From Macrophomina tecta (lineage: Eukaryota > Ascomycota > Dothideomycetes > Botryosphaeriales > Botryosphaeriaceae): a stretch of DNA of 64,000 nucleotides. Below are positions 1 through 10,867 of this stretch, piece after piece. The notes beneath the pieces are model-generated. The model was not told the origin of the DNA and searched no databases. It saw only the letters and a program-made list of their open reading frames with translations. The position numbers were made by a program, and so were the translations under genes. The number at the start of each line of letters is the position of its first letter. Position 1 is the first letter of the stretch. The stretch spans positions 806,001 through 870,000 of the forward strand of contig JAKSGN010000021.1 of assembly GCA_024180945.1 (NCBI GenBank). Direction: 5' to 3'.

Positions 1-536
1 TGGCCTCCAACATCGCATCCTCTCCAGCACCGAAGAATGCAGAAGTGAGAAAAGGTCGCAAAGCAGAGCCCGCTGCACGATCTTGCAACACTGCAGCCCA
101 GCCCCAGCTCTGCGCGCATTTCACAGGATCAAAGCTTGCGCGTTGTCGCACTCCGCTTTCTGGGGTCGCCTTGGTATGTGCGTGCAGTGCAACTGTCTCA
201 GCATCTGCGACGACCACCTCCTCCTGTCTATCGTCCCCTCCTACCGCTGCCACCACGACGAAAAACACGTGCGCAGCAGCCTGGGCATTTAAAGCAATCC
301 CGCTTTATCGACAAGACCGCAGGCTCGGAAACTCCAGCAGCAACCTTATCCTTCATCCACGCCCGTTCCACTTCTTTACTATTTACCTTTTTTTTCCCCC
401 TTAGGTATCAACGCAACCTTAATAATTCAAAAAGGCCCCCCGGATTTCGAGTTCATATTTCTCATTCCCCCTCACGTTAGAAAAAGCACCGTAGCCAAAA
501 GATAGAGAGAGAGACAACGCCCAGCAAATCCCCAAA
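1..536. other. Upstream region of the SDR gene, no gene seen
   Basis: This stretch contains only short overlapping open frames with no recognisable domain. It ends in a pyrimidine-rich run and a purine-rich GAGA stretch just before the ATG at 537. That is typical of a fungal promoter plus 5' leader, so I read it as the SDR promoter. A gene ending left of the window cannot be excluded. Confidence 0.5.
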
Positions 537-1547
537 ATGACCTCCGCCCCCCGCGTTTCCGCCATGGACAACTTCACGCCAACAACGCACTCCTCCCCAG
601 GCGCAACCCTGCAGGCCGCTCTCTGCCTCCGCGGCCCCTACACCGCCTGCATCATCGGCGCCTCGCGCGGCGTCGGCGCGGGCGTCGCGCTCTCCTACGC
701 CAAAGCCGGCGCGACGACCCTCATCCTCGCCGCGCGCAACGCGGCGCAGCTGTCCGCCGTCGCCGCGCAGTGCGCCGCCATCAACCCGGCCTGCACCGTC
801 CTGACCGCGCCCTGCGACGTCAGCAGCCCCACCAGCGTGCGCGCGCTGGCCGGCTTCGCGCGGGCGGAGCTGGGCAAGCAGCGCCAGCACCTCGACGCCG
901 TCGTCGTCAACTCGGGCTCCGCCGCGCACGTCGAGCTGGAGGAGGCGGCCGGCACCGCGGCGGACCGGCAGTGGGCGCAGGCGTTCGCGGTGAGCGGGCT
1001 GGGCACGTACCACGCGGCGCACTACCTGGCGCCGCTGCTGCTCGAGGGCGCGGGGCGCGCGTTCCTGGCCGTCGGCAGCATCGCGGCGTGCATGCGCCCC
1101 GGCGTCGCCGCGAACAGCAAGGACTGCATCAGCAAGATGGCGCAGGTGCGCATCGTCGAGCACGTGGCCGCGCAGTTTGGCGCCAGGGGCCTGCTGAGCG
1201 TGGCCGTGCATCCGGGCGCGGTGGAGACGGAGATGGCGGTTGAGACGGCGCCCGAGACGTTCAAGAAGAGTGAGTTTGCTTGCTTCCCGATCGGCCTTTT
1301 TTTTTTTTTTTTTTCAGTTTTGTCGTCGTCCCAGGGGAAATGAGGCTAATGCTGGGGGCGACTAGATCTCGTGGATGACCCGGAGTTGTGCGGGCATTTC
1401 CTGGTGTGGTTGACCAGGGAGCCGGGCCGGTTCCAATGGCTGAACGGGAGGCTATTGAGTGCCAACTGGGATCCTGACGAGCTGTTGGAGAGGAAGCAAC
1501 AGATCATTGAAGGGGATCTTCTGAAATTTGAAGCGAAGACGGAGTGA
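537..1547 (+). CDS. Short-chain dehydrogenase/reductase (SDR), 304 aa, one intron
   Basis: This is a classical SDR, a family of NAD(P)H-dependent oxidoreductases acting on carbonyl or alcohol substrates. The exons are 537-1269 and 1366-1547; the intron 1270-1365 (GTGAGT...CTAG) contains a long poly-T run. The nucleotide-binding motif GASRGVG lies near residues 42-48 and a Rossmann fold follows. The usual catalytic Tyr-x-x-x-Lys is not seen: at the expected place the protein reads DCISK, so the lysine is present but the tyrosine position appears to be Asp. An internal Met 9 codons downstream is an alternative start. The C-terminal exon has the low-complexity tail typical of fungal SDRs. It lies about 31 kb from the central PKS pair, so cluster membership is unknown. 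Family assignment is sure; catalytic competence is doubtful. Confidence 0.88.
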
Positions 1548-1624
1548 GGGACGAGAAATGAAGCTAATGCGGGATGCCCCCGGCTATTCATTCAATGACT
1601 AGCAGTGATGGACTTACTGCGTCC

Positions 1625-4052
1625 TCATATATCAAATGTATGGGCCAGATAAAGCAGGTTCTCGAATGAGCTGACATTTTCGAAATTTCCGCGAGGGGAC
1701 AGGAAGTCCCCTAAAGCCCCAGTTGGTGGGCGTCTGCGGCCTTGGGACTCCTTCAGCAATCTCTCCGTATACGTCAGGTCTCCATCTGGCGATCCTCGCG
1801 CAGTCTGGTTCTGGGTCTGCAGGCTATTCGGCGTCTGCGGAACAGGTTCCCCATCCGCAGGAGTGTTTGGTTCAGATGAGGAAGCTGGTGTCTGGCCAAA
1901 GTCGTCATAGAATCGCCTTACGAAAGAGGCCATGTCAAACCGCCGTTGACGTTTTGCCCCGTCTGCCGAACTTGTCTCGGAAGCTTTGCGTTTGCGGGAA
2001 TCCTCGCGGCTGGGAGCAGATGATTTGTCGGCCTCCGACAGCAGCGCTGTCACGAGGCGGACCCCGCAGGTAGCGATCGTGCTACCATCTACATGTCTGA
2101 GATGATAGACCGCTTCTTCGACCAGTTGCCGGTGTTCCGCACGCTCTGAGTCGTCAGAACTGTAGAGCAGGTCAAAGCAGAGGATGATCTGATTTGAGTC
2201 AGCGAGTGTGTTGCAAAGGTTGGTAAGCCAGGACTATTGTGGGCAATCAGAGGGACCCAGATTATTATGGGTACGCCAGAAAGCCGTAGACGCAAGTTTT
2301 GATAAAACACCATGGGATCTCGAGCACTTACACAAGCGGTGACACTGAAAGCATCAAATATCCAGAAGTGCGGCAAGCCCGGATCGTCGGCCTGCTTATG
2401 TTCCTTCAAAATGGTCTTCGCCGCAGCAACGCTCGTCCTCCTCGTGACAGTGAACGAGGGATTAGTGAAGCTTTGGCCAAAGAACTGCCTGTGGATCATG
2501 ATGATCTTGTGAGCTGAGCTAATGGCAAGGCATCGCCTCGCCCACGGCACCCAGCGCGGCCACTCAGGATCAACCGGTGTGTTAGACAGGAAAAGGGGAC
2601 GGTGCGTGGTGGCCAAGGCTCTCATACGCATGTCGTATTTAAGGACTTGTTCGTACTTGGTGAATAGTGTGTTTGTGGTGGCGATGCCGTCTTGCAGCTG
2701 CGGCATGAGCCGGGCTATTTCGTACATATACCTCGGAAAGCTGGCACGGGTTGGCGAAGAGACAGGTTGCTCAAGCATGTCATGCTCGTGACAATTCATG
2801 GGCTTGGCGGTAGAGGTGTGGAGTGGATGGATGCTGTAAGTCTCCGAAAAGGGGATCCCAAACCAGTCTTGAGTGCACAGCTGGCACCAAACCCGCCGGC
2901 CGCGTTCGGCCGAATGGCCTTTGGCGTTGTCGCTCAGCTTGTGTAGGCCCAGGCTCTGGGCTATCCGCACTGCTGATGCAAGAAGGACGGAGTGGTGGTT
3001 CGAGCGTCCAAGCAGGTGAGCCGCAAGCGTCAAAGTTGCAATGGCCTCACAGCTCACGAGCTGGTGCTTTGTCATGAAGTCACCAGCATTGAGGCATGTG
3101 ATGACTGCCCGATGCCATTGCCGGGAGAGACTTGCTTTCTCTTCATCTTGGAACCCCCATCGCGTGACCTGTTGGCGCGATGCACAACACATGCTCCCAG
3201 CCATTATGGAGAAGAGCAAAGCAATCCACTGTAGGTCAATTTCCGGGTGCTCTGTACTGCCGCCGTGTTCGTTGAAAAAGCGATCAAGTTGCTGCCGGAA
3301 GACTGGGGGAAAAAAAGAGCCATGGTACCAGAGAAGGCAATCCTCGTGGTAGGCCAGCAGGTGCTCAATCTGCTGGCGATTCGGTAGAAGGGTCTGAAGG
3401 AGACTGGCGTAAGAGTCTGTATGGAAGACTCCAATGTCCACGGCTGTCTCTGCTTCTCGAACTCCAGTGCGGGGCGGAATGTCTGGGGCATGAGCAACCT
3501 GGCCAGCTGGTTTTCTTCGGCCCATGCTAGGAACTCTAAGATGGATGCAGCTTCTGAGTCGGCGGCTTTGGAGTCATGCAGCGCTGCCGCCGAAGGAAGC
3601 AGGTTGGTAGCAGCATCATGGGTCTGGGCTGACTCGAAGCCGGGGAGACCAGCGGGCACGTGAGGAGATGTTTGGGAGAGCGTGGAGGCACTTCCGGGAC
3701 GGGGCTGTTCATTCTGTTCCTTCACCGTTTTTTCGAGCTCGGCCAGTCGTGTGGAGAGCGATGTGACCAGAGCAGTCAAACCAACAACGGATTGCTGCTG
3801 TGACTGGAGGGTGGCCCCGTGCTCGACAGAGGGAACAGCACCTGAAGGGAGGCGGGCAAGGCCATCACCCTCCCCAGGGCGGGTACAAGAGTCCTGCAGA
3901 CCGCTATGTCGTGTCAGAGTCTATCCAGCAGTGCACGGGAGGTCTGACCGTCTGGTGCAGTTGGAACACGGCACCGTCTTGTCGCATCTGATTTTCTTGC
4001 GGGTGCACGCGTCGCACGCGAGCCGGACGCGGCCGGTGGGAGGGAGGCTCAT
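1625..4052 (-). CDS. Zn2Cys6 transcription factor with fungal-specific TF domain, apparent frame break
   Basis: The protein starts at 4052 with a Zn2Cys6 binuclear cluster, cysteines at residues 13, 16, 23, 29, 32 and 41. Intron 1 (3948-3904, 45 nt) splits the cluster between the fifth and sixth Cys. A short coiled-coil linker follows (the LAELEKTVKEQ region near 3740). Next comes a fungal-specific transcription factor middle-homology domain, then intron 2 (2331-2234) and a charged C-terminal tail ending at 1625. All parts join in phase except at about 3519-3525. There the conserved stretch reads LEFLAW in one frame and GRRKP in the next, as if one base were missing, and I could not place a GT-AG intron to repair it. 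It may be a pseudogene, a sequencing error or an unrecognised splice. The expected product is a nuclear DNA-binding regulator, about 760 aa if the frame is intact. The target is unknown. Confidence 0.8.
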
Positions 4053-4373
4053 GGCGCGTCTGGATTAGTCAGATCACCGAGCGGTTTGGCTTTTAGAAGC
4101 GGCAGGAGCGAGAACAGAGGATTGGAAAGGAGTGGAGGCGGCTGGAGAGGAGGCCGAAGGAGGCGGCCGAACTGCCTCGGGTCCGTCGGCCGAATCTCCG
4201 CATTTGCGCTACTCGGCGTTTAATCAGACTTCGCCACTGCAACATCTGCCTTTTCTCAACTCATTACACTATTTGGTTGCACGATGCTACTGGAGGCGTG
4301 TTTCGTACATGTTGCCTTCGAGGATACGTCTACGCTCGGTCGCCACAGAACCCGACCATGCATGCTTGTGTCC
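4053..4373. promoter_or_regulatory. Upstream region of the Zn2Cys6 gene
   Basis: This 321-bp gap separates the start of the minus-strand regulator (4052) from the stop of the minus-strand deaminase-like gene (4374). No coding domain is visible. It must hold the deaminase 3' end and the promoter of the regulator. I saw no clear repeated motif. Confidence 0.4.
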
Positions 4374-5188
4374 TCACTTCTCATCCGCCGCGCATGAGCC
4401 CTCAGACCTCGAGCAGCCAGCCGGACACGGGTAGTCGGGGTTGTACTGCCACAAGAAATACGGATCCGTCTCGTTCGTCAACACGCCTCCAATCAGCCTG
4501 GACTGGCCCGGCAGGTCAAACGACTGGCGGAAGATGTCCAGAGACGACACGCGGATCTGGCCCCATCCCTGCTCCACGAGCGTCTCAATGCTGGTGCCGT
4601 AGATATACTCCCTGAAGCCCGCCCACCGGATGGCGGACGCGCACTCGAGACCCGTCAGCGCGCTGCCAATCCAGCCTCTGCGATGCACACTCACCATTGG
4701 ACAGCTCTCAGCATTGGTGTACAAGCTCAAGTCGGCGAACGCATCCAGCGCCTCGCTCGCCGTGAGCTTGTACGGGCCCGCCGCATCCGTCAGCACGGCC
4801 GTGCAGTTCGAAATAGCCGCCATCTCACTGCCGCAAAGCCATCAGTCAGTTGCGTCTCAGCGCAGGCGGAGAAAGGGCATGTGCCTCACCCGTGCAGCGT
4901 CGGATTCCCCGTCCTGCTGTTCGCATTCGCGCCGATGCACACCAGCTCGCCCAGCCCGGGCGCCGTGTGGTTCACGATGACGGAGCCGAACGCAGCAAAC
5001 GGGCACGGCGAGCCCAGGTCCGCCAGCGCTGCGTTGGCGCGGCGCATCCAGTGGGCGCGCGTGCTGTGCGCGATGCCGTTGATGGCGAGCGTGGGCGCGG
5101 CGATGACCTCTTGGAGCGAGTTCCCGGACGCCAGGCCGAGGAGCAGGAGCAGGGGTATGCTGCTCAGAGGCGGGGAGAGGAGCTGCAT
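4374..5188 (-). CDS. Secreted cytidine/deoxycytidylate-deaminase-fold protein, 233 aa, two introns
   Basis: Exons are 5188-4890, 4827-4695 and 4643-4374, with introns of 62 and 51 nt in correct phase. The N-terminus is a signal peptide: Met-Gln, then a leucine-rich hydrophobic core over roughly residues 10-20. Zinc-site motifs of the CDA/tRNA-adenosine-deaminase superfamily are both created by splicing. HGE (His plus the proton-shuttling Glu) spans intron 1 and CPMC spans intron 2. The fold segment after CPMC (ASAIRWAGFREYIYGTS) is typical of the family. The C-terminal part carries two extra Cys (PCPAGC), possibly a disulfide in the extracellular space. Family members deaminate cytosine, guanine or adenine-type bases; the substrate here cannot be read from sequence. 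No obvious link to the PKS cluster. Confidence 0.85.
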
Positions 5189-7896
5189 GATCGCGACCGA
5201 GCTGCAGGACAGAACGGTCTTCTCCTGAGCTTGGAGGAGAGACTATTGGTGGGGATGGCGGCGGGGGCAAGCGACGTGGAGGTGTACATGATGGGCAGCC
5301 CACTTTTGGTCTGGACGTCGGTGGCGATAACATGCAAGAACTGTTCTTTCGCTTATCTGCTCGTCGGCCGAGTGTCGGGTTGTGCAATGTCGGGGTATGC
5401 GGGGAACACGGGGTTGAAGCGGGCAGTTAGCCACCGTGGTAGACGACGATGGATATAGTACTCTCCACATGCAGAGCGATGTGGGCAGGAAACCGGTTGT
5501 ATCGGACCACCAGGCTCCTACCCGGAGTGGCTTGCGTCGCCAGGACCACACCCCAGGGCGAGTTGAAGCATTCGTCTGGACGAGATCTCTTACCGGAACT
5601 CCCCAAAACTCGCATAGGCAATTTCCCTGCTCTCCTCGGTCGAATGTCGCCGCTGTCGGTCCGCAGCTGCGCTTGGCAAGTGAAAGAGGCGGGAGTGATA
5701 GTGCCAGTCTCTTGGGGTTAATCTTCATTAGCTCGACACACATCACTCGCCGCATAGGATGTGATCCACGCTTCCTGCATGCTCGAGGCAAGCTAATGAC
5801 CTAGCAACACCTCGATTATGCTGCTCATTGCAAGTAACCGGAGAAGGAAGGACGCAGTCGTCCCTGGCGATACAATGGCCAAAGCCAGCCTCGTGCACCC
5901 ATACAGCCTCCGTGGGTTGAGTGGAAGAACCAAATGACGCTCTTCCGAAACTGCCCGCGGCAGAGAAGGAGCTCAAGCCTGTTTTCTTTAGTTTTCTTCA
6001 GCTTCCTGAGAAATGTGCCGAACATACGCAGCTCCGGACGATAGGAAGCGGCCGCCAGCTCGCCGACTGCGTAGCGGGACGCCAAGGAGTAGCGGCTGGT
6101 CCGCCCATCTACCGTATTTCGCATACATGATTGGGAAGTTTCAGGCGGGAGCGGCCTGGTTTTGAGTCACGTTCCTGCGTCGCGTTCACCGCTAGCAAGA
6201 AGCGATGTACTTTGGAATCCCGGAAGTACGCGCCTCAGATATCGCGCCAGACGACTCGCGCAACTGCCGACGTGTCCCCGGTCGAGACCCTGGATGCGGC
6301 TGAGGAGTTCTCGTGCCTTTGGCCCCACACACGCCGCCTTTCGGACCGACTCGGTAGCGGCTGCTCGGACGTCCTGAAGAAGCAAGGCTGGTTGATGCCA
6401 CAAGTTTGCCCATTTACCGATCCGACCTCCCTCTCGATTGGCCGGCGAGTACGTTGTGCAACATGTTCGATGCGCACCCCATCCGGGTGGTGCCGCGGCC
6501 AAGACCAAGCCATTGGGAAGGCCTTCCTGGAGAGGCAGCACCTGACCGACCACTGCCGCCTAGCCGAAGCCGCCCGGCGCAGGACGTTAAAGTTCAGCGG
6601 CTTTGGTCGGAAACCGAGCAACAGGGCATGGGGGCTGGCGCAGCACGGAAATACGACGGAAATAGTGCAGACGAAGCTCTCGCGCGTAGTTCTCATCAAA
6701 CTGACCCTCACCGTTCCCCAACAACACGACACGGACACCCCGCTCCCACCAGCCCCACCCAACCACACCTAACACCCACGCTCACTGAACTCCGACCTCC
6801 TTGCCAGACGCATCCGCCACTGTCGCAACCGCTTCCTTCTGCGCGCGGTTCAGCACGGCCCCCAGCTCCGTCGCAGACCGCCACCCGCTGCTGGCGTTGA
6901 AGTTGTCCTTCTGCTGAGTGACGTGAGGATGGTGATGCACCGCACTCAGACCCGCGAGCTGCCATATGACATGGGCAGTGGCAGTCATCCTGAGCTCTGC
7001 ACCAGTTGTGTAGCCTCGGCGCCTGGGGTGGCATATATCTGCCGACATGGAGCTCTAGCTGTGAAGTTACCCTGCCTCAGCCCGGACAGATGTTGATGTT
7101 GGTGAGCTTGATCACGAAGTGTGAAAGGTACCGTTGGGTTCGGCTGTTCAGCTAGCTGCATGTATAGTGTATTGGAACTGGCCAAGACTGTTGCTTCGTG
7201 GTACAAATGCGGAGTTTCAGCGCAATAGAGTTAGTGAGCAAGGCTTAAATCACCTTAAACGAACGGTAGATGTTCGTAATCCACAACAGGCTCATGCATA
7301 ACTGGTGAGGTTTTCCCAGTCCGGAAAAAGACTGTGTGATGAGGCCCTGGACGATTCAGCCACTGGATTATTACAACACTGCTGTATGCTCAAATCTTTA
7401 ACAAGACCCCTTTCCGCTCTAGGAATTTTTCTTTTCTGTTGGAAGGAGGAGGGGGGGGGAAGGGGAAATACTAGCGGAGTATGCTCTCATATTTTGAGCG
7501 AAAATTAGGCAATACTTGCAACCAAAGGAGCGTATAGGTGGCATATATAAGCTAATGGAAGAGGTTGTAGGAATTTTTATCATTCCGTGTGGGAATACGT
7601 GCGTGCACCTGCATTTCTGGTGCTGCTATGTTAGGAAGCAGATGTGATGATAAAGGCGAACATGCTCCTCTTCTGCTTATGTTGGTGAGCTTAAAACTGG
7701 TCAACGAACGAGCTTTGCGGGTTGCGAATGAATTGCCGTGTATTCCGTTGCCGTTTTCCTGTTCTCGCACCACGCGTCACTGGCCTAGAAAACCGCCGGA
7801 ATCTCGCTGACCTTGGCGCAGAGTGGCAAGACAATGATCTGTTTGCAGACTATGGAGTCAAGCGCCATGAATTTTGCTTTCGGGATAATACAACGC
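5189..7896. other. Gene-poor region, no supported gene
   Basis: This is about 2.7 kb of intergenic sequence. Open frames on both strands overlap one another and carry no domain or plausible splice structure. The proximal part must contain the promoter of the deaminase-like gene. One CGGAGTA heptamer occurs at 7475-7481. I see nothing else that can be named. Confidence 0.5.
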
Positions 7897-8331
7897 GCAC
7901 ACTCTTAGCGTATAATGTAACACTTTGCAGACTTACGTAGCGAAATACACACCTATTTTACTAAGAAATACAATCTTTTCTTAGTATCTCCACTATAACG
8001 TAGTAATATATAAATAGCTAACTTAGATATACAAATTTAGGATCTTCTTTAGAATTAGAAGGATTAGGGCGGTTAAAAAAGATTAGTCAAGGTGTTAGAC
8101 TAAAAAAAGCACGACGCCGCACTTAGATATTCCAAACTAATTACTTCTTTCTAAAATGCTCTAAAGTCTAATTAAGTTCGGAAGATCTAACTTATTAATA
8201 ATTAAAGAGATTATTAGGATACTTATAGGGGATTTAATAGGTAGATATAAGTAAGAGCCGGGGGTAGAGTTAGTAGTATATATCTTATAACGTAAGTATA
8301 CAGAGTGCTACATTATACGCTAAGAGTGTGC
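7897..8331. mobile_element. AT-rich MITE-like element with 41-bp terminal inverted repeats
   Basis: The left end (7897-7937, beginning GCACACTCTTAGCGTATAAT) is matched by the reverse complement of the right end (8291-8331) at about 37 of 41 positions, with the outer 23 bases identical. The interior, about 350 bp, is markedly more AT-rich than the surroundings and has no open frame. Size, inverted ends and lack of coding capacity fit a non-autonomous DNA transposon (MITE). No convincing target-site duplication is visible next to the ends. The bases GC flank on both sides, but they are palindromic and may belong to the repeat. No second copy was noticed in the window. Confidence 0.75.
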
Positions 8332-9517
8332 ATGTTGTTTCTTCCCCTTTTGCTTTTTGTTAGCACAGGCTCTCGGCCATTCTCAAACTGGGAGAGAAGC
8401 CTAATGACATGCTTTTGCCACTTGAACGCATGTTTCGTACCATCGCATCGAACGCGAAAGGGAGCTCGAAGACGGCAGGCAGCATTTGGTCCTCACTCAG
8501 TTCCCCATACAAATCTCACATGTTGTAGAGCTTTAGGCTGTTTTAAACCCAATGGCTATCCCTCCGAGGGCCTTGGTGAAACTGCAAACTCTCTAATAAA
8601 GGCCAAGAGGCACTACACTACAGCTGGCCATTCTCATTTGGGCTTTCTACTGTTATGCGCATGCCAGTCTTCAAACAGAGGCCTCATTGACCGAAAAGAA
8701 AAAACAGCCCGGTTCGGACAAGGGGGTCCGACGTGGAAAGAGAGACGGAAAGAGAAAGAGATCCTAAACGGATCCACAGACTGCTGCAATAACACTCCAA
8801 ATGCAGCTGGGATCCAGGAATCGAGCTGGTGAGGACTGCACAGGGTCTCACCTTGTATATGATTTCGCCAGTGACAGTGGTGGGCTGACGATGGGAGATA
8901 TGGGCAAATATCAAAATCGATACAACGAATCCTTGGGACTAAAAAAACCTCAATGGCATACCAAAAAGCGTTACTGTTGCGTGCAGCGAAGTGAAAGCGT
9001 CCCAAAAGAGGTCACGTGGCTGCTAGTGACGGCATATTGATCGGCAAAAGATTCAACACCTGTTCTCGGAATGTGAAGGGCGAGGGATAGCGATGTACCG
9101 TTGCCATACACCGCGCAGCTCATGGTGAGTTGAAGCATAAGTCTGAATGCCAAATCCGCTCAGCCTTTACAACACCTATGTCCGGACGACTGCTCCAACT
9201 CATGACGAGGCGGCTTTCAAGCCGCGGCGCCCCGCAGTCGGATTTCGCCGATCATCTTCGGCATATTCGGTCGAGCTATTAGCATGATCGGAGAGTGCTT
9301 GCGTTGGAGAGGAGTGGGTTCCAGCTACAAGCCATGGCCGCAAGCTGTCTACAGCTCAAAGAGCTTGATAGACGAGTTCCAATGTCTCAGCTTAGGTCCG
9401 AGGCTTTGAGAGCGGGAAAAAGTGGTGATGTCGGGTGGGGCGCGTCAAAGGGTCGGACTTAGAGAAGGGTTATGTGTATTTCTATTTGCTGCAGGGCGTG
9501 TTTCGAGACCAGTCCGC
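8332..9517. other. Intergenic region, nothing recognised
   Basis: About 1.2 kb lies between the inverted-repeat element and the 3' end of the glycosyltransferase. Only short shadow frames occur and no domain can be supported. Confidence 0.45.
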
Positions 9518-10867
9518 TCATGAGCGCGGAATTAGTTCCTCTATTGTCTCCAGGATCACACCAAGGGGATCTGCGCTTTCGAATTCCTGCTGAAGCTGTT
9601 TTGCTGCCTGTGCATACATCGGATCCTCCAAGACTTCTTCTACCGATTCCTTTATCAGTGCCGGACCTGGCGTGGCCGTCCTCAGGTTCACCGCCAACCC
9701 TGCCCACTCGGCTCTGGCTGCAACCTCGGGCTTATCTATGCTTCCACCCGCGACGACGAGAGGGACGGCGTGTGTGACGGCCTGAGAAAGGCTTCCGTAC
9801 CCTCCGTTGGTGACAAAGACATCCACGTTCGGGAGCAGTTCGTCATAGGGGATCCAGCCCTCAACACGAGCATTCGCAGGGATCGGAGTTCCCGGAGGCA
9901 GAGCCCTGTCCTTCTTGCCTAACGCAACGACGAGCAGTATGTCTTCACGATCGGCGAGGGCCTCCATGGTGGGGAGGACGAGCTGATGCAGGTCCACGTC
10001 AATGGTTCCCTGACTGACGGCTACAACACGTTTGCCAGAGTTGCGGTGGTTGGCAAGCTCAGACCACCACGCAGGTTTGTCGTACTCGGCAGCGGCCTTT
10101 TGAGTCTTGGGCAGGCCGCCGGAGAAACGAATATTTACGGGGGCATCGGTTCGGGGCCACTCCAAACTCCGCAGGGACAGCTGCACAAAGCGGTCTGGCA
10201 GCAGGTAGGGCTCGTCCCAGAACCAGGCCACGCGCTGGGCGCCGCGGCGGGCCAGGATCTCCTCGTAGCGCTCTTGCGTTTTCGCGAAGGCGCTGCGCGC
10301 CCGCGCGGAGATGGACTCGTCGCGGGCGCGGCCTTGGGGAGAGGGATCGGGAAGCTCTCCGGGGCCCCAGGGAGCGCAGTCGCGGGAAGACAGGCCAACG
10401 GGCACCAGGCCGAGCCCGATCCACGCGTCGGGCCGCGGGCCGGGAGCGTGCGCCATTACCGCGACCGAGCCGAAGAACCAGACGTCGGTTAGAGCGATGA
10501 GCGGGTGGTGCGGGTGAGCCGCGCGGATGTGGCGGATGGCGCCGTGGAGGGCGTCGACCTGGGGGTCCATGTGCTTGCCGACAATGAGCCGCTCGAAGTA
10601 CTGGGCGACCTGGTCCAGCACGTCGTGCTGCCACTGGAATCCGAGCTGGGCTGCTTCATGCTGGGGGTCGTCGACATCGATGGAGGCGGGCAGCGGCATG
10701 AAGCGGGCGCCCGTGGCGGCGATGCTATCCCTGAAAGCCGTGCCTGAGAGCATGTAAACCGTATGGCCGCTCTGGACCAGGGCCGCCGCAACGGCGCGCA
10801 CGGGCGTTACATGGCCGGCGTAGGGCAGCGCTGTCAGCAGGAGAATGGGCGTTGTCGGGGGCGTCAT
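9518..10867 (-). CDS. GT1-family UDP-glycosyltransferase (MGT-like), about 449 aa
   Basis: This is an intronless glycosyltransferase of the GT1/GT-B superfamily, which transfers a sugar from a nucleotide donor to small molecules. The N-terminal acceptor domain opens with the typical TALPYAGHVTPV segment. The C-terminal donor domain carries a PSPG-like region: GWIPYDELLPNVDVFVTNGGYGS, then VPLVVAGGSIDKPEVAARAEWAG. The classical HGG is NGG, as is common in fungal members. I chose the Met at 10867 because it directly precedes the hydrophobic first strand; an in-frame Met at 10921 would add 18 non-conserved residues. The gene diverges from the DUF2306-like gene. If it belongs to the polyketide cluster, a glycosylated product is possible; that is inference from position only. 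Confidence 0.88.
   Translation of the reverse strand: MTPPTTPILLLTALPYAGHVTPVRAVAAALVQSGHTVYMLSGTAFRDSIAATGARFMPLPASIDVDDPQHEAAQLGFQWQHDVLDQVAQYFERLIVGKHMDPQVDALHGAIRHIRAAHPHHPLIALTDVWFFGSVAVMAHAPGPRPDAWIGLGLVPVGLSSRDCAPWGPGELPDPSPQGRARDESISARARSAFAKTQERYEEILARRGAQRVAWFWDEPYLLPDRFVQLSLRSLEWPRTDAPVNIRFSGGLPKTQKAAAEYDKPAWWSELANHRNSGKRVVAVSQGTIDVDLHQLVLPTMEALADREDILLVVALGKKDRALPPGTPIPANARVEGWIPYDELLPNVDVFVTNGGYGSLSQAVTHAVPLVVAGGSIDKPEVAARAEWAGLAVNLRTATPGPALIKESVEEVLEDPMYAQAAKQLQQEFESADPLGVILETIEELIPRS

Noticed and set aside
6131..6772. Plus-strand 213-aa open frame in the gene-poor region
   Set aside because: It overlaps several equally long frames on both strands, has no domain and no convincing codon pattern.
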